This document shows positions 17,207 to 25,568 of a stretch of 64,000 bases of DNA, piece after piece. The stretch's first letter is position 1. Each line of letters starts with the position of its first letter. Under the pieces are notes generated by a model that was given only the letters and a program-made list of their open reading frames with translations, was not told where the DNA came from and ran no database searches. Location of the stretch: positions 3,703,689-3,767,688 of the forward strand of contig NZ_JAUSZZ010000001.1 in assembly GCF_030818075.1 (NCBI RefSeq), written 5' to 3'. The stretch comes from Microbacterium proteolyticum (GTDB lineage: Bacteria; Actinomycetota; Actinomycetes; Actinomycetales; Microbacteriaceae). The translations under genes were made by a program, and so were the position numbers.

Positions 17207-18235
17207 TCAGTCCGCCGCCGGGGTCTTCGCCCGCGATGGCTGCACGCGCGGCGGCTCGCCCGGCATCTTCGGGAACTCGGGCGGGAACGGCAGCTCCCCC
17301 AGCCCGCTGTCGAGATCGCGCTGCCACCACTCCAGGAGCGTGTCGATGCGCCCGGGCTTCTCGGCGAACCCGGCCCACGGATCCCCGATGGATGCCAGCC
17401 GCTCAGGGATCGAACGCACCGTGAACGCGAGCGGGTCGAGACCGTCGAGCTCCTCCCACGTCACCGGCGTCGAGACGGTCGCCGTGGGCAGGGCTCGGGG
17501 CGAATAGGCCCCCGCCATCGTGCGGTCGCGATTCGCCTGGTTGAAGTCCACGAAGATGCGCTCGCCCCGCTCTTCCTTCCACCAGCTGGTGGTCACGGCA
17601 TCCGGCATCCGTCGTTCCAGCTCGCGCGCCGCGGCGATGACCGCGTGACGCACGTCGAGGAACTCGTGCGTCGGCTCGATGGGGCAGAACACGTGCAGCC
17701 CGCGGTTGCCGCTGGTCTTGATCCACGGCTCGAGGCCCGCTTCGCGCAGCACCGCGCGCAACTCGTGGGCCGCCGCGACCGCCTCGGCGATCCCCGTGCC
17801 CGGCTGCGGGTCGAGGTCGATGCGCAACTCGATGGGGTGGTCGGCGTCGCTCGCCAGCGAGGCCCAGGGGTGGAACACGATGGTGTTCATCTGCGCCGCC
17901 CACACCGCCGACGCGATCTCGCCCAGGAAGAGCTGCGGATGCCGGCGCCCGCTGTTGTAGGTCACGGTCACGGCCTCCACGAAGGCCGGCGCACCCTTCG
18001 GCGGGTTCTTCGAGAAGAACGCCTCGCCGCCCACGCCCTCGGGGAAGCGCTCGAGTGACACCGGCCGATGCCCGTTCGCCGCGATGAACGGATCGGCGAC
18101 GGCGATCAGGTACTCGGCCAGCTCGCGCTTGGTGATGCCCACCTCGGGCCAGAGCACGCGGTCGGGGTTCGAGATGCCGACCTCGCGGTCGCCGTCGGGG
18201 CCCGGCACGGTCAGCGTGATGCGGGGGGATGCCAT
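17207..18235 (-). CDS. LigD-type DNA polymerase/primase domain protein (PolDom), copy 1
   Basis: 342-residue stand-alone archaeo-eukaryotic primase-like polymerase. Catalytic motifs are present: 'LRIDLDPQPG' (metal-binding Asp pair, ~residue 138), 'KTSGNRGLHVFCP' with the conserved SG-x2-GLH, and 'IFVDFNQANRDRTMAGAYS' with the third acidic residue. No ligase or nuclease domain is fused. Such proteins fill gaps with rNTPs or dNTPs and can serve LigC. Start 18235 is supported by TAGCGT six bases upstream. A second, distinct homologue is at 40564. Confidence 0.87.
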   Translation of the reverse strand: MASPRITLTVPGPDGDREVGISNPDRVLWPEVGITKRELAEYLIAVADPFIAANGHRPVSLERFPEGVGGEAFFSKNPPKGAPAFVEAVTVTYNSGRRHPQLFLGEIASAVWAAQMNTIVFHPWASLASDADHPIELRIDLDPQPGTGIAEAVAAAHELRAVLREAGLEPWIKTSGNRGLHVFCPIEPTHEFLDVRHAVIAAARELERRMPDAVTTSWWKEERGERIFVDFNQANRDRTMAGAYSPRALPTATVSTPVTWEELDGLDPLAFTVRSIPERLASIGDPWAGFAEKPGRIDTLLEWWQRDLDSGLGELPFPPEFPKMPGEPPRVQPSRAKTPAAD

Positions 18236-18241
18236 GCCTCG

Positions 18242-18247
18242 ACGCTA
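18242..18247 (-). promoter_or_regulatory. -10 hexamer TAGCGT for leaderless PolDom-1 mRNA
   Basis: TAGCGT on the minus strand ends six bases before the ATG at 18235. The second PolDom gene has the same hexamer at the same distance. Confidence 0.5.
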
Positions 18248-18289
18248 GTGCGAGGACCGGGGCGGTGTCTGCCGGGTTGCGGGCGGGGT

Positions 18290-18450
18290 GGGTGAGGTGC
18301 GGGCGGGGGCGGGGCGGGCGGGGCGGGGGCGCGGGGTGAGGCGCGGGCGCGGGGCCGGGCCGGGGGCCGGGGGCGAGCGCGGGGCGGGGGGGGCGCGCGG
18401 GACGGGGGCGAGCGCGGGGCGGGGGCGAGCGCGGGGCGGGGGGCGCGCGC
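18290..18450. repeat. G-rich low-complexity tract
   Basis: About 160 bp almost only G and C on the plus strand, built from GGGGCGGGG- and GGGGGCGCGGGG-like runs. Several windows have four or more G-runs of three or more, so G-quadruplex formation is possible. No gene. Confidence 0.7.
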
Positions 18451-18471
18451 GGGTTGTGGGCGCGGCGCGTT

Positions 18472-18850
18472 GGGGCGACCAAAGTGGCCCCGGGACCCCC
18501 ACCACCACCCCGGGGCCACCCCCACACCGCCCCCGCACCCGCCCACAAGCGCACCACGCCGAGAACCACAAGTCGGGGCGACCAAAATGGCCCCGGGACC
18601 CCCACCACCACCCCGGGGCCACCCCCACACCGACCGCGCACCCGCCCACAAGCGCACCACGCCGAGAACCACAAGTCGGGGCGACCAAAATGGCCCCGGG
18701 ACCCCCACCACTACCCCGGGGCCACCCGCACACCGACCCCAAACCCACCTCCGAGTGCACCGCGCCGAACACCACAAGTCGGGGCGACCAAAGTGGCCCC
18801 GGGACCCCCACCACCACCCCAGGGCCACCCGCGCGCAGACGGCGGCACCG
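18472..18850. repeat. 103-bp tandem repeat, 3.6 copies
   Basis: GGGGCGACCAAA begins at 18472, 18575, 18678 and 18781, exactly 103 bp apart. Each unit has GTGGCCCCGGGACCCCCACC, then CCCCGGGGCCACCC, then GCACCACGCCGAGAACCACA. The unit contains GGCCCC/GGGGCC inverted repeats related to elements at 23354 and 43959. Open frames across it are by-products of the period and GC content. Confidence 0.92.
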
Positions 18851-18956
18851 ACCCGCGTCCACCCGCGCGCAAACCGCGGCACCGACCCCGGAGCCACCCG
18901 CGCGCAGACGGCACCGACCCCGTGTCCACCCCGAGTCCCGGCATCCGGCCGCCGCT

Positions 18957-18962
18957 TACGCT
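18957..18962 (+). promoter_or_regulatory. -10 hexamer TACGCT for leaderless DUF1684 mRNA
   Basis: TACGCT ends six bases before the ATG at 18969. It lies about 100 bp after the end of the tandem array. Confidence 0.5.
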
Positions 18963-18968
18963 CGGAGC

Positions 18969-19595
18969 ATGACCACCGCCGCTGCCCGCACCGCCCTCGA
19001 CATCGTCGACTGGCGGCGTCGCGTCTTCGCGTTGTACGACGCCGTGCGCGAGGCCGACGACCCCGAAGAGGCCCACGAGCTGTGGCGCATCGAGCGCGAT
19101 GCGCTGTTCGCCGACCACCCCGCCACTCCCCTGCTTCCGGAGCAGCGCGACGGTTTCGTGGGGCTGCCCCTGGCGCCCTACGACGCCGCCTGGCGCTTCG
19201 AGGTGCCGGTGCTCGACGCTGACGAGGCGTCGTTCGTCGCCACGACCGGCACCGACGGCGAGGTCGGCTTCGAGCGCATCGGCCGCGTCGAGCTGCCCGA
19301 CACGGGGTCTCTCGATGTGTGGCGGCTGACGTCGTACGGGGGCGGCCTGTTCGTTCCCGTTCGGGATGCCGCGGCGGGTCGTCCGGGCGGGACGTACGGC
19401 GGTGGGCGCTACCTGCTCGACACCATCAAGGGTGCCGACCTGGGCCGCGGCGCGACGCCCGACACCGTCGTGATCGACTTCAACTTCGCGTACAACCCGT
19501 CGTGCGCGTACGACCCGATGTGGGCGTGCCCCCTGGCACCGGCGGGCAATGTTCTGCCCGTGGCGGTACCTGTCGGGGAGATGTACGGCGTCTGA
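18969..19595 (+). CDS. DUF1684 domain protein
   Basis: 208-residue cytoplasmic protein of unknown function, full length for DUF1684. The family signature is the C-terminal block 'TVVIDFNFAYNPSCAYDP' followed by 'CPLAPAGNVLPVAVPVGE'; 'GGRYLLDTIKGADLG' precedes it. N-terminal part (~residues 10-60) is charged and helical. Start is set by the -10 box six bases upstream. It ends at a terminator shared with the convergent SseB gene. Confidence 0.85.
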   Translation: MTTAAARTALDIVDWRRRVFALYDAVREADDPEEAHELWRIERDALFADHPATPLLPEQRDGFVGLPLAPYDAAWRFEVPVLDADEASFVATTGTDGEVGFERIGRVELPDTGSLDVWRLTSYGGGLFVPVRDAAAGRPGGTYGGGRYLLDTIKGADLGRGATPDTVVIDFNFAYNPSCAYDPMWACPLAPAGNVLPVAVPVGEMYGV

Positions 19596-19616
19596 CCGGC
19601 CGCACCCCTGACGCAG

Positions 19617-19650
19617 CGACGGGCCGCTCCCGTGGGGGAACGGCCCGTCG
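19617..19650. terminator. Bidirectional terminator between DUF1684 and sseB genes
   Basis: CGACGGGCCG (19617-19626) and CGGCCCGTCG (19641-19650) form a perfect 10-bp stem with a 14-base loop, between convergent genes. Confidence 0.75.
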
Positions 19651-19657
19651 TCGGACG

Positions 19658-20782
19658 TCAGGCGGTCGGCGCGGCGTCCTCGTCGGCGAGGGCGATGACC
19701 GGAGCGAGCTCGTCGCGCTCGAGACGGATCCACGGACCCGCCGCGTCGATCAGGATGCCGGTGAGCCCGGCATCCTGCGCCAAAGCCTTGGCCAACTGGA
19801 TCTTGCGGATCGGCAGCGGCTGGTCACCGCGGCCGAGGGCGAGCAGCTCGAGCGGGTGCGAGAACACCTCGAGGAAGCGCTCGCCCGTCGCGGCACGCGA
19901 CTCGGCGACTCCCATGGGGCCGCCCTCTTCGGTCTGGTTGACGGCGATCCACATCGGCGCGTCGTCGACGATGGCGTCGACGACGGTCGAGGCCGTGGCA
20001 TCCGTCCGCTCGTCGCACAGGGCCGTCTTGATGCGCAGCTGCGGGTCGACCTCGGCCACCATCCGCTCGAGCAGCGCCTTGGGCAGTACCGCTCGCCCGT
20101 TCGCGGCGGCGGGGTTGAGCACGATGCCGGCGTAGGGGCCGTCGATGATATGGCGCAGCAGCGCGAGCACGGGCTGCGCCATCGCCGAGGTGTCGAGGTC
20201 GCCGTCGGCGTCGACGCTGGCTCGCAGGGCCATGCCGCCGCTGTAGCCGAGCACGAGCTGTTCGTCGCCGTTGTTGGCGACGGCGAGAGGCAGGTCCTTC
20301 CCCTCTTCCATCAGGGCGCGGGCGTTGCCCTTGACGCGGAGGAAGACGTGTCCCTGCAGCAGCTGCCGCGCGACGTTGAGCAGCTGCGCGGGCTCGGCCT
20401 GACCTTCGATCTCCGCGAGGGCGTTGCTGAGCAGCACGTTGTCGCGCAGACCGGGCATCGTTTCGGGCGCTTCGGGGGCGACCATCGCGCCGGGCTGCCG
20501 CGCCGAAGGGCGCGCCGCCACCGGCGGCGTCGAGGCCTGCGCGGGGGTTTCGGGCGCGGCGCCGACACCGCGGAACGACGACATCGAGATGCCGACCGTG
20601 GGCGTCACCTCCGCAGCCTCGGGCGACGCGCCCGCGTCGGCGGAGGAGGCCTGCGCGGTCGGAGCGGCGTCGCTCGGGCCGGCGGGATCGACGGGCTGCT
20701 CGCCCGGTTCGATCGCTGTGTCGGGGCGGTCGGCCGATGCGTCGTCGGAATCGGACTTCTTGCGGCGCGAGAAGAGAGCCAT
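19658..20782 (-). CDS. SseB-family protein
   Basis: 374-residue cytoplasmic protein. The first ~125 residues are a low-complexity Ala/Pro/Ser/Asp-rich tail after 'MALFSRRKKSDSDD'. Then an SseB-type region follows: 'ALAEIEGQAEPAQLLNVARQLLQGHVFLRVKG' and 'PLAVANNGDEQLVLGYSGG', which match the N-terminal SseB fold. A C-terminal SseB-like part contains 'APMWIAVNQTEEGGPMGVAESRAATGERFLEVFSHPLELLALG' in two stretches. Biological role is unclear even in characterised relatives. Start codon follows TAGGCT by six bases. Confidence 0.72.
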   Translation of the reverse strand: MALFSRRKKSDSDDASADRPDTAIEPGEQPVDPAGPSDAAPTAQASSADAGASPEAAEVTPTVGISMSSFRGVGAAPETPAQASTPPVAARPSARQPGAMVAPEAPETMPGLRDNVLLSNALAEIEGQAEPAQLLNVARQLLQGHVFLRVKGNARALMEEGKDLPLAVANNGDEQLVLGYSGGMALRASVDADGDLDTSAMAQPVLALLRHIIDGPYAGIVLNPAAANGRAVLPKALLERMVAEVDPQLRIKTALCDERTDATASTVVDAIVDDAPMWIAVNQTEEGGPMGVAESRAATGERFLEVFSHPLELLALGRGDQPLPIRKIQLAKALAQDAGLTGILIDAAGPWIRLERDELAPVIALADEDAAPTA

Positions 20783-20788
20783 TAGGCA

Positions 20789-20794
20789 AGCCTA
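20789..20794 (-). promoter_or_regulatory. -10 hexamer TAGGCT for leaderless sseB-like mRNA
   Basis: TAGGCT on the minus strand ends six bases before the ATG at 20782. Confidence 0.5.
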
Positions 20795-20828
20795 GCCGGG
20801 CCGTTTCACCCGACCGGCCGGAGGAGCC

Positions 20829-23279
20829 TCAGAGCTTGGCGATCGGCGCGATCTTCACCAGGAGCTTCTTCGGCCCCACCGTGTCGAAGCGCACGTGGGC
20901 CACGCGCTTCGCGCCCTCGCCGGTGACGGCATCCACTCGTCCTTCGCCGAAGTCGTCATGACGGATGCGATCGCCGGCGGCCAGCACCATGTCGCCGTTG
21001 TCGCGCACCTTTGCCGGGATGCGGTTCGGGAACTTGCTCGGATCGGCCGGCGCCCGCTTGGGCAGCGGCACGAGGTCGTCGCCGTACCGGTTGCCGCCAC
21101 CACCGGGCTGGCCGGGACGGCGCCCGCGGGCATTGAGCGCACGGGACTGCGACCCGCCGCGGCCGTTGACGTCGCCCGGAGACTGCCGCCAGTCGATGAG
21201 GTCGCCCGGGATCTCTTGCAGGAACCGGCTGGGCATCGCCACCGTCACCTCGCCGAACTGCGCGCGGGTCATCGCGAGCGAGACGTGCAGGCGCTTACGG
21301 GCGCGGGTGATGCCGACGTAGAACAGACGCCGTTCCTCCTGCGGGCCACCCGGCTCGTTCGCCGAGATGCGGTGCGGCAGCAGGTCTTCCTCCACGCCGG
21401 TGAGGAACACGGCGTCGTACTCGAGTCCCTTGGCTGTGTGCAGGGTCATGAGCGACACGGAACCGGACGCGTCGTCGAGGTCGTCGGCATCCGCCACCAG
21501 GGTGACCTCGGTGAGGAAGTCGATCACGGTGCCGTCGGGGTTGTTGCGGGCGAACTCGCGCGTGACGGCGATGAGTTCGTCGAGGTTCTCGAGCCGCGCC
21601 TCGTCTTGCGGGTCTTTGCTGGCGCGCAGCGCATCGAAGTACCCGCTCTTGGTGAGTAGAAGCGTGAGGCCCTCGGTGACCGACGTCGAGGGGGCGAGCT
21701 CCCCGGATGCCGGAAGCATGACGGCCGTGGCCTCGGTGAGCACCGCGTCGAGCTGATCGATGGCTTTCTGCAGCTTGGGGCCCACGCCGAGCTGCGCCGA
21801 GTTGGCCAGGGCATCGCGGAAGGTGATGCCGTGCTCGGCGGCATAGCGGGCAATGGCGGTCTCGGTGACGTCGCCGATGCCGCGACGCGGGCGGTTCAGG
21901 ATGCGGCGGACGGCCATGCCGTCGGCGGGGTTGGCGACGGCGACGAGGTAGGCGAGGGCGTCTTTGATCTCGGCGCGCTCGTAGAACTTCGTGCCGCCCA
22001 TGATCTTGTACGGCACGGCCGACCGGATGAAGATCTCCTCCAGCGCGCGTGACTGCGAGTTGGTGCGGTAGAACACCGCCATGCCGGAGTAGTCGATGCC
22101 TCTCCGGTGGAGGGATTCGATCTCATCGGCGACGAACTGGGCCTCGTCGTGCTGCGAGTAGCCGGTGAAGCCGATGATCGGGTCACCCGCCCCGACGTCG
22201 GTCCAGAGCTTCTTGTCTTTGCGGTCGAAGTTGTTCGCGATGACGGCGTTGGCCGCCGAGAGGATGTTCTGCGTCGAGCGGTAGTTCTGCTCGAGCAGCA
22301 CCACCTTCGCCCCCGGGTAGTCGCGCTCGAACTCGCTGATGTTGCGGATGTCGGCGCCGCGGAACGCGTAGATCGACTGGTCGGAGTCGCCGACGACGGT
22401 GAGGGATGCCGGGCCCCCCTCGGTCCCTGAGCCTGTCGAAGGGTCGGCTTCGAAGATCATCATGCCGCCCACCGAGAACGGCTCGGCGTCGGAGCCGACA
22501 GGACGGGTCAACTCGTGGATGAGGGCGTACTGCGCGTGGTTGGTGTCTTGGTACTCGTCGACGAGGATGTGGCGGAACCGCTTGCGGTACACGTCGGCCA
22601 CCTGGGGGAAGGCGCGGAAGAGGTAGACCGTCTGTGCGATGAGGTCGTCGAAGTCGAAGGCGTTGGCCCGCTGCAGCTCGCGCTGGTACGAGGAGAAGAT
22701 CTCGACGAACACGCGCTCGGCCGGGTCGCTCATGTTGGCGGAGCGCGCATAGGACTCCGCATCGGCCAGCTCGTTCTTGAGCTTCGAGATGCGACTCTGC
22801 GTGCCCGCGGGGGTGAGGCCGAACGAGTCACCCTCGTGCTCTTTGACCAGCCGCTTGATGAGCGCGCGCGAGTCGCCGGAGTCATAGATGGTGAACGCCT
22901 TGGTGAAACCGAACTGCTCGGCCTCGCGGCGGAGGATGCGCACGCACGCGGAGTGGAACGTCGAGATCCACATGCCGTCGGCCTTCTGACCGATGAGCTG
23001 GTGGACGCGCTCGCGCATCTCGCCCGCCGCCTTGTTCGTGAAGGTGATGGCGAGGATCTGGCTCGGATACGCCTCGCGCGTGCGCAGCAGCGACGCGATG
23101 CGCCGGGTGAGCACGCTCGTCTTGCCCGACCCCGCGCCCGCGACGATGAGCAGCGCCTGACCGCGGTAGGTGACGGCCTCGCGCTGGGGGCCGTTCAGCC
23201 CCTGGAGGAGGTCGGCGTCGGGACGGGCGTCAGACGGTGCGGGACCGCCGACGATGAGGGGCGTGGAGGCGTCGGTCAT
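20829..23279 (-). CDS. pcrA: ATP-dependent DNA helicase PcrA/UvrD
   Basis: 816-residue SF1A helicase of DNA repair. Motifs in order: Q motif 'GLNGPQREAV', Walker A 'IVAGAGSGKTSVLTRRI', Ia 'AITFTNKAAGEMRERV', II 'ILVDEYQDTNHAQYAL', III 'VVGDSDQSIYAFRGADIRNI', IV 'LLEQNYRSTQNIL', V/VI 'SLMTLHTAKGLEYDAVFL' and 'RRLFYVGITRARKRL'. The C-terminus is the Tudor-like RNA-polymerase-binding end ('GDRIRHDDFGEGRVDAVTG'). Between motifs II and III there is an unusual insert (~residues 264-292) encoded partly by a dispersed CCTGAGCCTGTCGAAGGG sequence. Start 23279 is preferred over GTG/ATG codons upstream. Confidence 0.93.
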   Translation of the reverse strand: MTDASTPLIVGGPAPSDARPDADLLQGLNGPQREAVTYRGQALLIVAGAGSGKTSVLTRRIASLLRTREAYPSQILAITFTNKAAGEMRERVHQLIGQKADGMWISTFHSACVRILRREAEQFGFTKAFTIYDSGDSRALIKRLVKEHEGDSFGLTPAGTQSRISKLKNELADAESYARSANMSDPAERVFVEIFSSYQRELQRANAFDFDDLIAQTVYLFRAFPQVADVYRKRFRHILVDEYQDTNHAQYALIHELTRPVGSDAEPFSVGGMMIFEADPSTGSGTEGGPASLTVVGDSDQSIYAFRGADIRNISEFERDYPGAKVVLLEQNYRSTQNILSAANAVIANNFDRKDKKLWTDVGAGDPIIGFTGYSQHDEAQFVADEIESLHRRGIDYSGMAVFYRTNSQSRALEEIFIRSAVPYKIMGGTKFYERAEIKDALAYLVAVANPADGMAVRRILNRPRRGIGDVTETAIARYAAEHGITFRDALANSAQLGVGPKLQKAIDQLDAVLTEATAVMLPASGELAPSTSVTEGLTLLLTKSGYFDALRASKDPQDEARLENLDELIAVTREFARNNPDGTVIDFLTEVTLVADADDLDDASGSVSLMTLHTAKGLEYDAVFLTGVEEDLLPHRISANEPGGPQEERRLFYVGITRARKRLHVSLAMTRAQFGEVTVAMPSRFLQEIPGDLIDWRQSPGDVNGRGGSQSRALNARGRRPGQPGGGGNRYGDDLVPLPKRAPADPSKFPNRIPAKVRDNGDMVLAAGDRIRHDDFGEGRVDAVTGEGAKRVAHVRFDTVGPKKLLVKIAPIAKL
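22426..22443. repeat. CCTGAGCCTGTCGAAGGG repeat inside pcrA
   Basis: This 18-mer resembles the CTTCGACAGGCTCAGG-type dispersed repeat seen between genes in many high-GC bacteria. Here it is within the helicase reading frame and encodes 'PSTGSG' on the minus strand, in a surface loop between motifs II and III. Confidence 0.6.
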
Positions 23280-23353
23280 GGCGTGCTCAAGTCTAGGCGG
23301 GGCCTCCGACATCGGCCCCGGTGAGGCTCAGACCGCTACGCACGCACTCGCGG

Positions 23354-23400
23354 GGTGGCCCCGGGGCCACCTGTGACGCCCCGGGGCCACTTCCGTCGCC
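23354..23400. repeat. GGGGCC palindromic element downstream of stress gene
   Basis: GGTGGCCCCGGGGCCACC (23354-23371) is a perfect 18-bp palindrome, followed by a second GCCCCGGGGCCACTT copy ending GTCGCCCC. It resembles the core of the 103-bp array and the elements at 43959-44092. It could terminate the stress-protein transcript. Confidence 0.7.
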
Positions 23401-23430
23401 CCAGAACGCCGGATTGACGCTCGGCCGGTC

Positions 23431-23907
23431 TCAGGCCCGCGCTTCGCCCGCCGCGCCCGACGACAGCAGCGACTGGGCGCGCGAGAAGTGCTCGGCATCC
23501 ACCGTCACGTCCCATCGCTCGGCCTCGAACCCCTGGACCGACGAGAAGTCGCGCCGGCCGCCGGTGAAGGCGTGGCCGATGAAGCCGAAGACCGCACCCC
23601 ACACAGCGCCCAGCACGAGGCCGAGCAGCAACAGCCCGAGGAAGCCGCCGGGGCTGAAGAGTCCGAGCAGCACGCCGATCATCAGGCCGAACCACGCGCC
23701 CGACGCGGCGCCGAGCCCCGCAGCGCGTGCACGCGTCAGTCGTCCGGTGACCTGCTCGACGATGCGCACGCCGTGCCCGACGATGGCGGTGTGCTCGACG
23801 GGGAATCCGGCGTCGGACAGACGGTCGACAGCCGCCTGGGCACCCGTGTAGTCGCTGAAGCTCGACAGGATGCGGCGTTCCGGCGTAGCGCGGGTGACGT
23901 CAGACAT
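23431..23907 (-). CDS. General stress protein-like small membrane protein
   Basis: 158-residue protein. The N-terminal ~50 residues ('ILSSFSDYTGAQAAVDRLSDAGFPVEHTAIVG') match the GSP17M/YflT-type fold of 'general stress proteins'. A central glycine-rich double membrane segment (~residues 70-115, 'FGLMIGVLLGLFSPGGFLGLLLLGLVLG' in part) follows, and a soluble tail repeats the ferredoxin-like edge ('DVTVDAEHFSRAQSLL'). A strong GGAAGG ribosome site six to eight bases upstream fixes the start. Stress regulation is inferred from family only. Confidence 0.78.
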   Translation of the reverse strand: MSDVTRATPERRILSSFSDYTGAQAAVDRLSDAGFPVEHTAIVGHGVRIVEQVTGRLTRARAAGLGAASGAWFGLMIGVLLGLFSPGGFLGLLLLGLVLGAVWGAVFGFIGHAFTGGRRDFSSVQGFEAERWDVTVDAEHFSRAQSLLSSGAAGEARA

Positions 23908-24047
23908 GGGGTTTCCTTCCCTCGATGGCTCCACGCTAGACCGGGCGGGGTGCCACGCGAGGGGCGCTTGCGCGGGCCGTCTCACCCGGTTAGGCGAACC
24001 CTGTCAAACCGTGGATGCCACTCAGCCGCCGACGCGAAGATGGACCC

Positions 24048-24455
24048 ATGCGACTGATCCTCAACATCCTGTGGCTGGTCCTGTCGGACTTCTGGCTCTT
24101 CCTCGGCTACCTCGCCGCGGGGGTCGTCCTGTGCATCCTCATCATCACGATCCCGTGGGGCATCGCGTCGTTCCGCATCGGGGTCTACGCTCTCTGGCCG
24201 TTCGGACGAGAGACCGTGTCGAAGCCCACCGCCGGCCTCGGCTCCCTGCTCGGCAACATCGTGTGGGTCGTCCTCGCCGGCTGGTGGCTGGCGCTCGGCC
24301 ACATCTTCACCGGGTTCCTGCTGTGCCTGACGATCATCGGCATCCCGTTGGGCATCGCGAACTTCAAGCTCGTGCCCGTGTCGCTGATGCCGCTCGGCAC
24401 CGAAGTGCGCGAGATCGGTCGAGGGGGCCCGTTCGACACGAGGATCGGACGCTGA
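24048..24455 (+). CDS. YccF domain membrane protein
   Basis: 135-residue inner-membrane protein of the YccF family. Two paired YccF repeats are visible: 'ILWLVLSDFWLFLGYLAAGV'/'IITIPWGIASFRIGVYALWPFG' and 'IVWVVLAGWWLALGHIFTGF'/'IIGIPLGIANFKLVPVSLMP'. Function is unknown in the family. The start at 24048 is close to a GAAGAT hexamer six bases upstream and lacks a ribosome site. Confidence 0.85.
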   Translation: MRLILNILWLVLSDFWLFLGYLAAGVVLCILIITIPWGIASFRIGVYALWPFGRETVSKPTAGLGSLLGNIVWVVLAGWWLALGHIFTGFLLCLTIIGIPLGIANFKLVPVSLMPLGTEVREIGRGGPFDTRIGR

Positions 24456-24464
24456 CGGCCCGGT

Positions 24465-25400
24465 TCAGACCGCCCGACCGCGCGTCGGCGCGCGGAAGGC
24501 GAGCAGGATCCCGACGAGCATCACCACCGTCGCGACCACGGCGGTCGTGACCACGGCCTCGAGGGGGATGGCGCCGTCGCGTCCCCCGGCCAGGCGTGCG
24601 AGATCCCACGGCAGGATGCCGATCCGCTCGTTCCACGACCGCAATGCGTCGCCCGCCCCCATCACCGCGATCGTGACGGCGGGAAGCGCGTACGCCACCC
24701 CCATTCCGGCGAGGGCGACACCGGTCGCGCGGCGGCGCCCGAGCTGCTCGGCCAGGGACCATCCGGCGACGACGAACACCCAGGCCACCAGCGCGAAGGC
24801 CACGGTCAGGTAGAGGATGCGGACGGCCGGCGCCGACCAGAGTTCCGGCCAGAATCCGTCGGGACCCGACAGCGAGATCGCGGTGAGCGCGACGACGCAC
24901 CGCATCACGATGGCGCCGCCGACCGCGGCGATGACGGGCCACGGCGAGCGCCGGCCGAGCAGGAGCCGCACGGCGACGGCGAAGGCCAACCAGCCGAGCA
25001 CGGCCAGCGCGACGCTGCCCAGGCCGTCTCGAGGACTCTGCACCACGCGCGTGCCGACGAGGACGCCCGCGGGAACCAGGATCATGAGCCAGCGATCGAG
25101 AGGAAGCAGTCCGAGGCTGGATTCGCGCGCCCGCCACGGCCTCGTCGAAGCGATCCATGTCGCTCGCGCGGCGGCGGCGCCCGGGCGACGCACCAGCCGC
25201 GTGCGCGCTGCGACCATGCCGATGCCGAGCCAAGCGGCGCCGAGGACGAGGAGGAGACGCGCGGACCATTCCGTGATCGGGTCGACCGTCACCGGTTCGC
25301 GGGCGAAGGGATCGACGACGGTTGCGAGGATCGCCCCCGAGACGAGAAGCATTCCGATGACGCCCAGGGCCAGGATGCCTCGCCCCGCCGTCGTCGCCAT
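24465..25400 (-). CDS. Multi-helix membrane protein of unknown function
   Basis: 311-residue protein with about eight hydrophobic helices and short loops. I do not recognise the family. Features are a first helix at residues 8-28, a basic loop 'TRLVRRPGAAAARATW', and 'IPLEAVVTTAVVATVVMLVGILLAF' as last helix before an Arg-rich end. The start at 25400 is chosen because TACCGT lies six bases upstream; longer in-frame extension upstream has no membrane or family character. It is convergent with the YccF gene, nine bases apart. Confidence 0.65.
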   Translation of the reverse strand: MATTAGRGILALGVIGMLLVSGAILATVVDPFAREPVTVDPITEWSARLLLVLGAAWLGIGMVAARTRLVRRPGAAAARATWIASTRPWRARESSLGLLPLDRWLMILVPAGVLVGTRVVQSPRDGLGSVALAVLGWLAFAVAVRLLLGRRSPWPVIAAVGGAIVMRCVVALTAISLSGPDGFWPELWSAPAVRILYLTVAFALVAWVFVVAGWSLAEQLGRRRATGVALAGMGVAYALPAVTIAVMGAGDALRSWNERIGILPWDLARLAGGRDGAIPLEAVVTTAVVATVVMLVGILLAFRAPTRGRAV

Positions 25401-25406
25401 GCACCT

Positions 25407-25412
25407 ACGGTA
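25407..25412 (-). promoter_or_regulatory. -10 hexamer TACCGT for leaderless membrane-protein mRNA
   Basis: TACCGT on the minus strand ends six bases before the ATG at 25400. Confidence 0.45.
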
Positions 25413-25568
25413 CCCGCCATGTCCGGGCGGACCTGACCGCGCGATCCGGTCGGTGGCGTTCAGGCCTCGTTGTGGAGGGGCACGTGATGACCGCGCGGTT
25501 GGGTGACGTCCGGCCGACGGACCGCCGGTCGGGGCACGCCCCTCCCGAGATTGTGTAACAATCCATCC

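Noticed and set aside
18211..18897. Minus-strand Gly/Trp/Val-rich proteins with GGPGVVVGVPGP repeats
   Set aside because: Product of the 103-bp DNA repeat read in all open frames.
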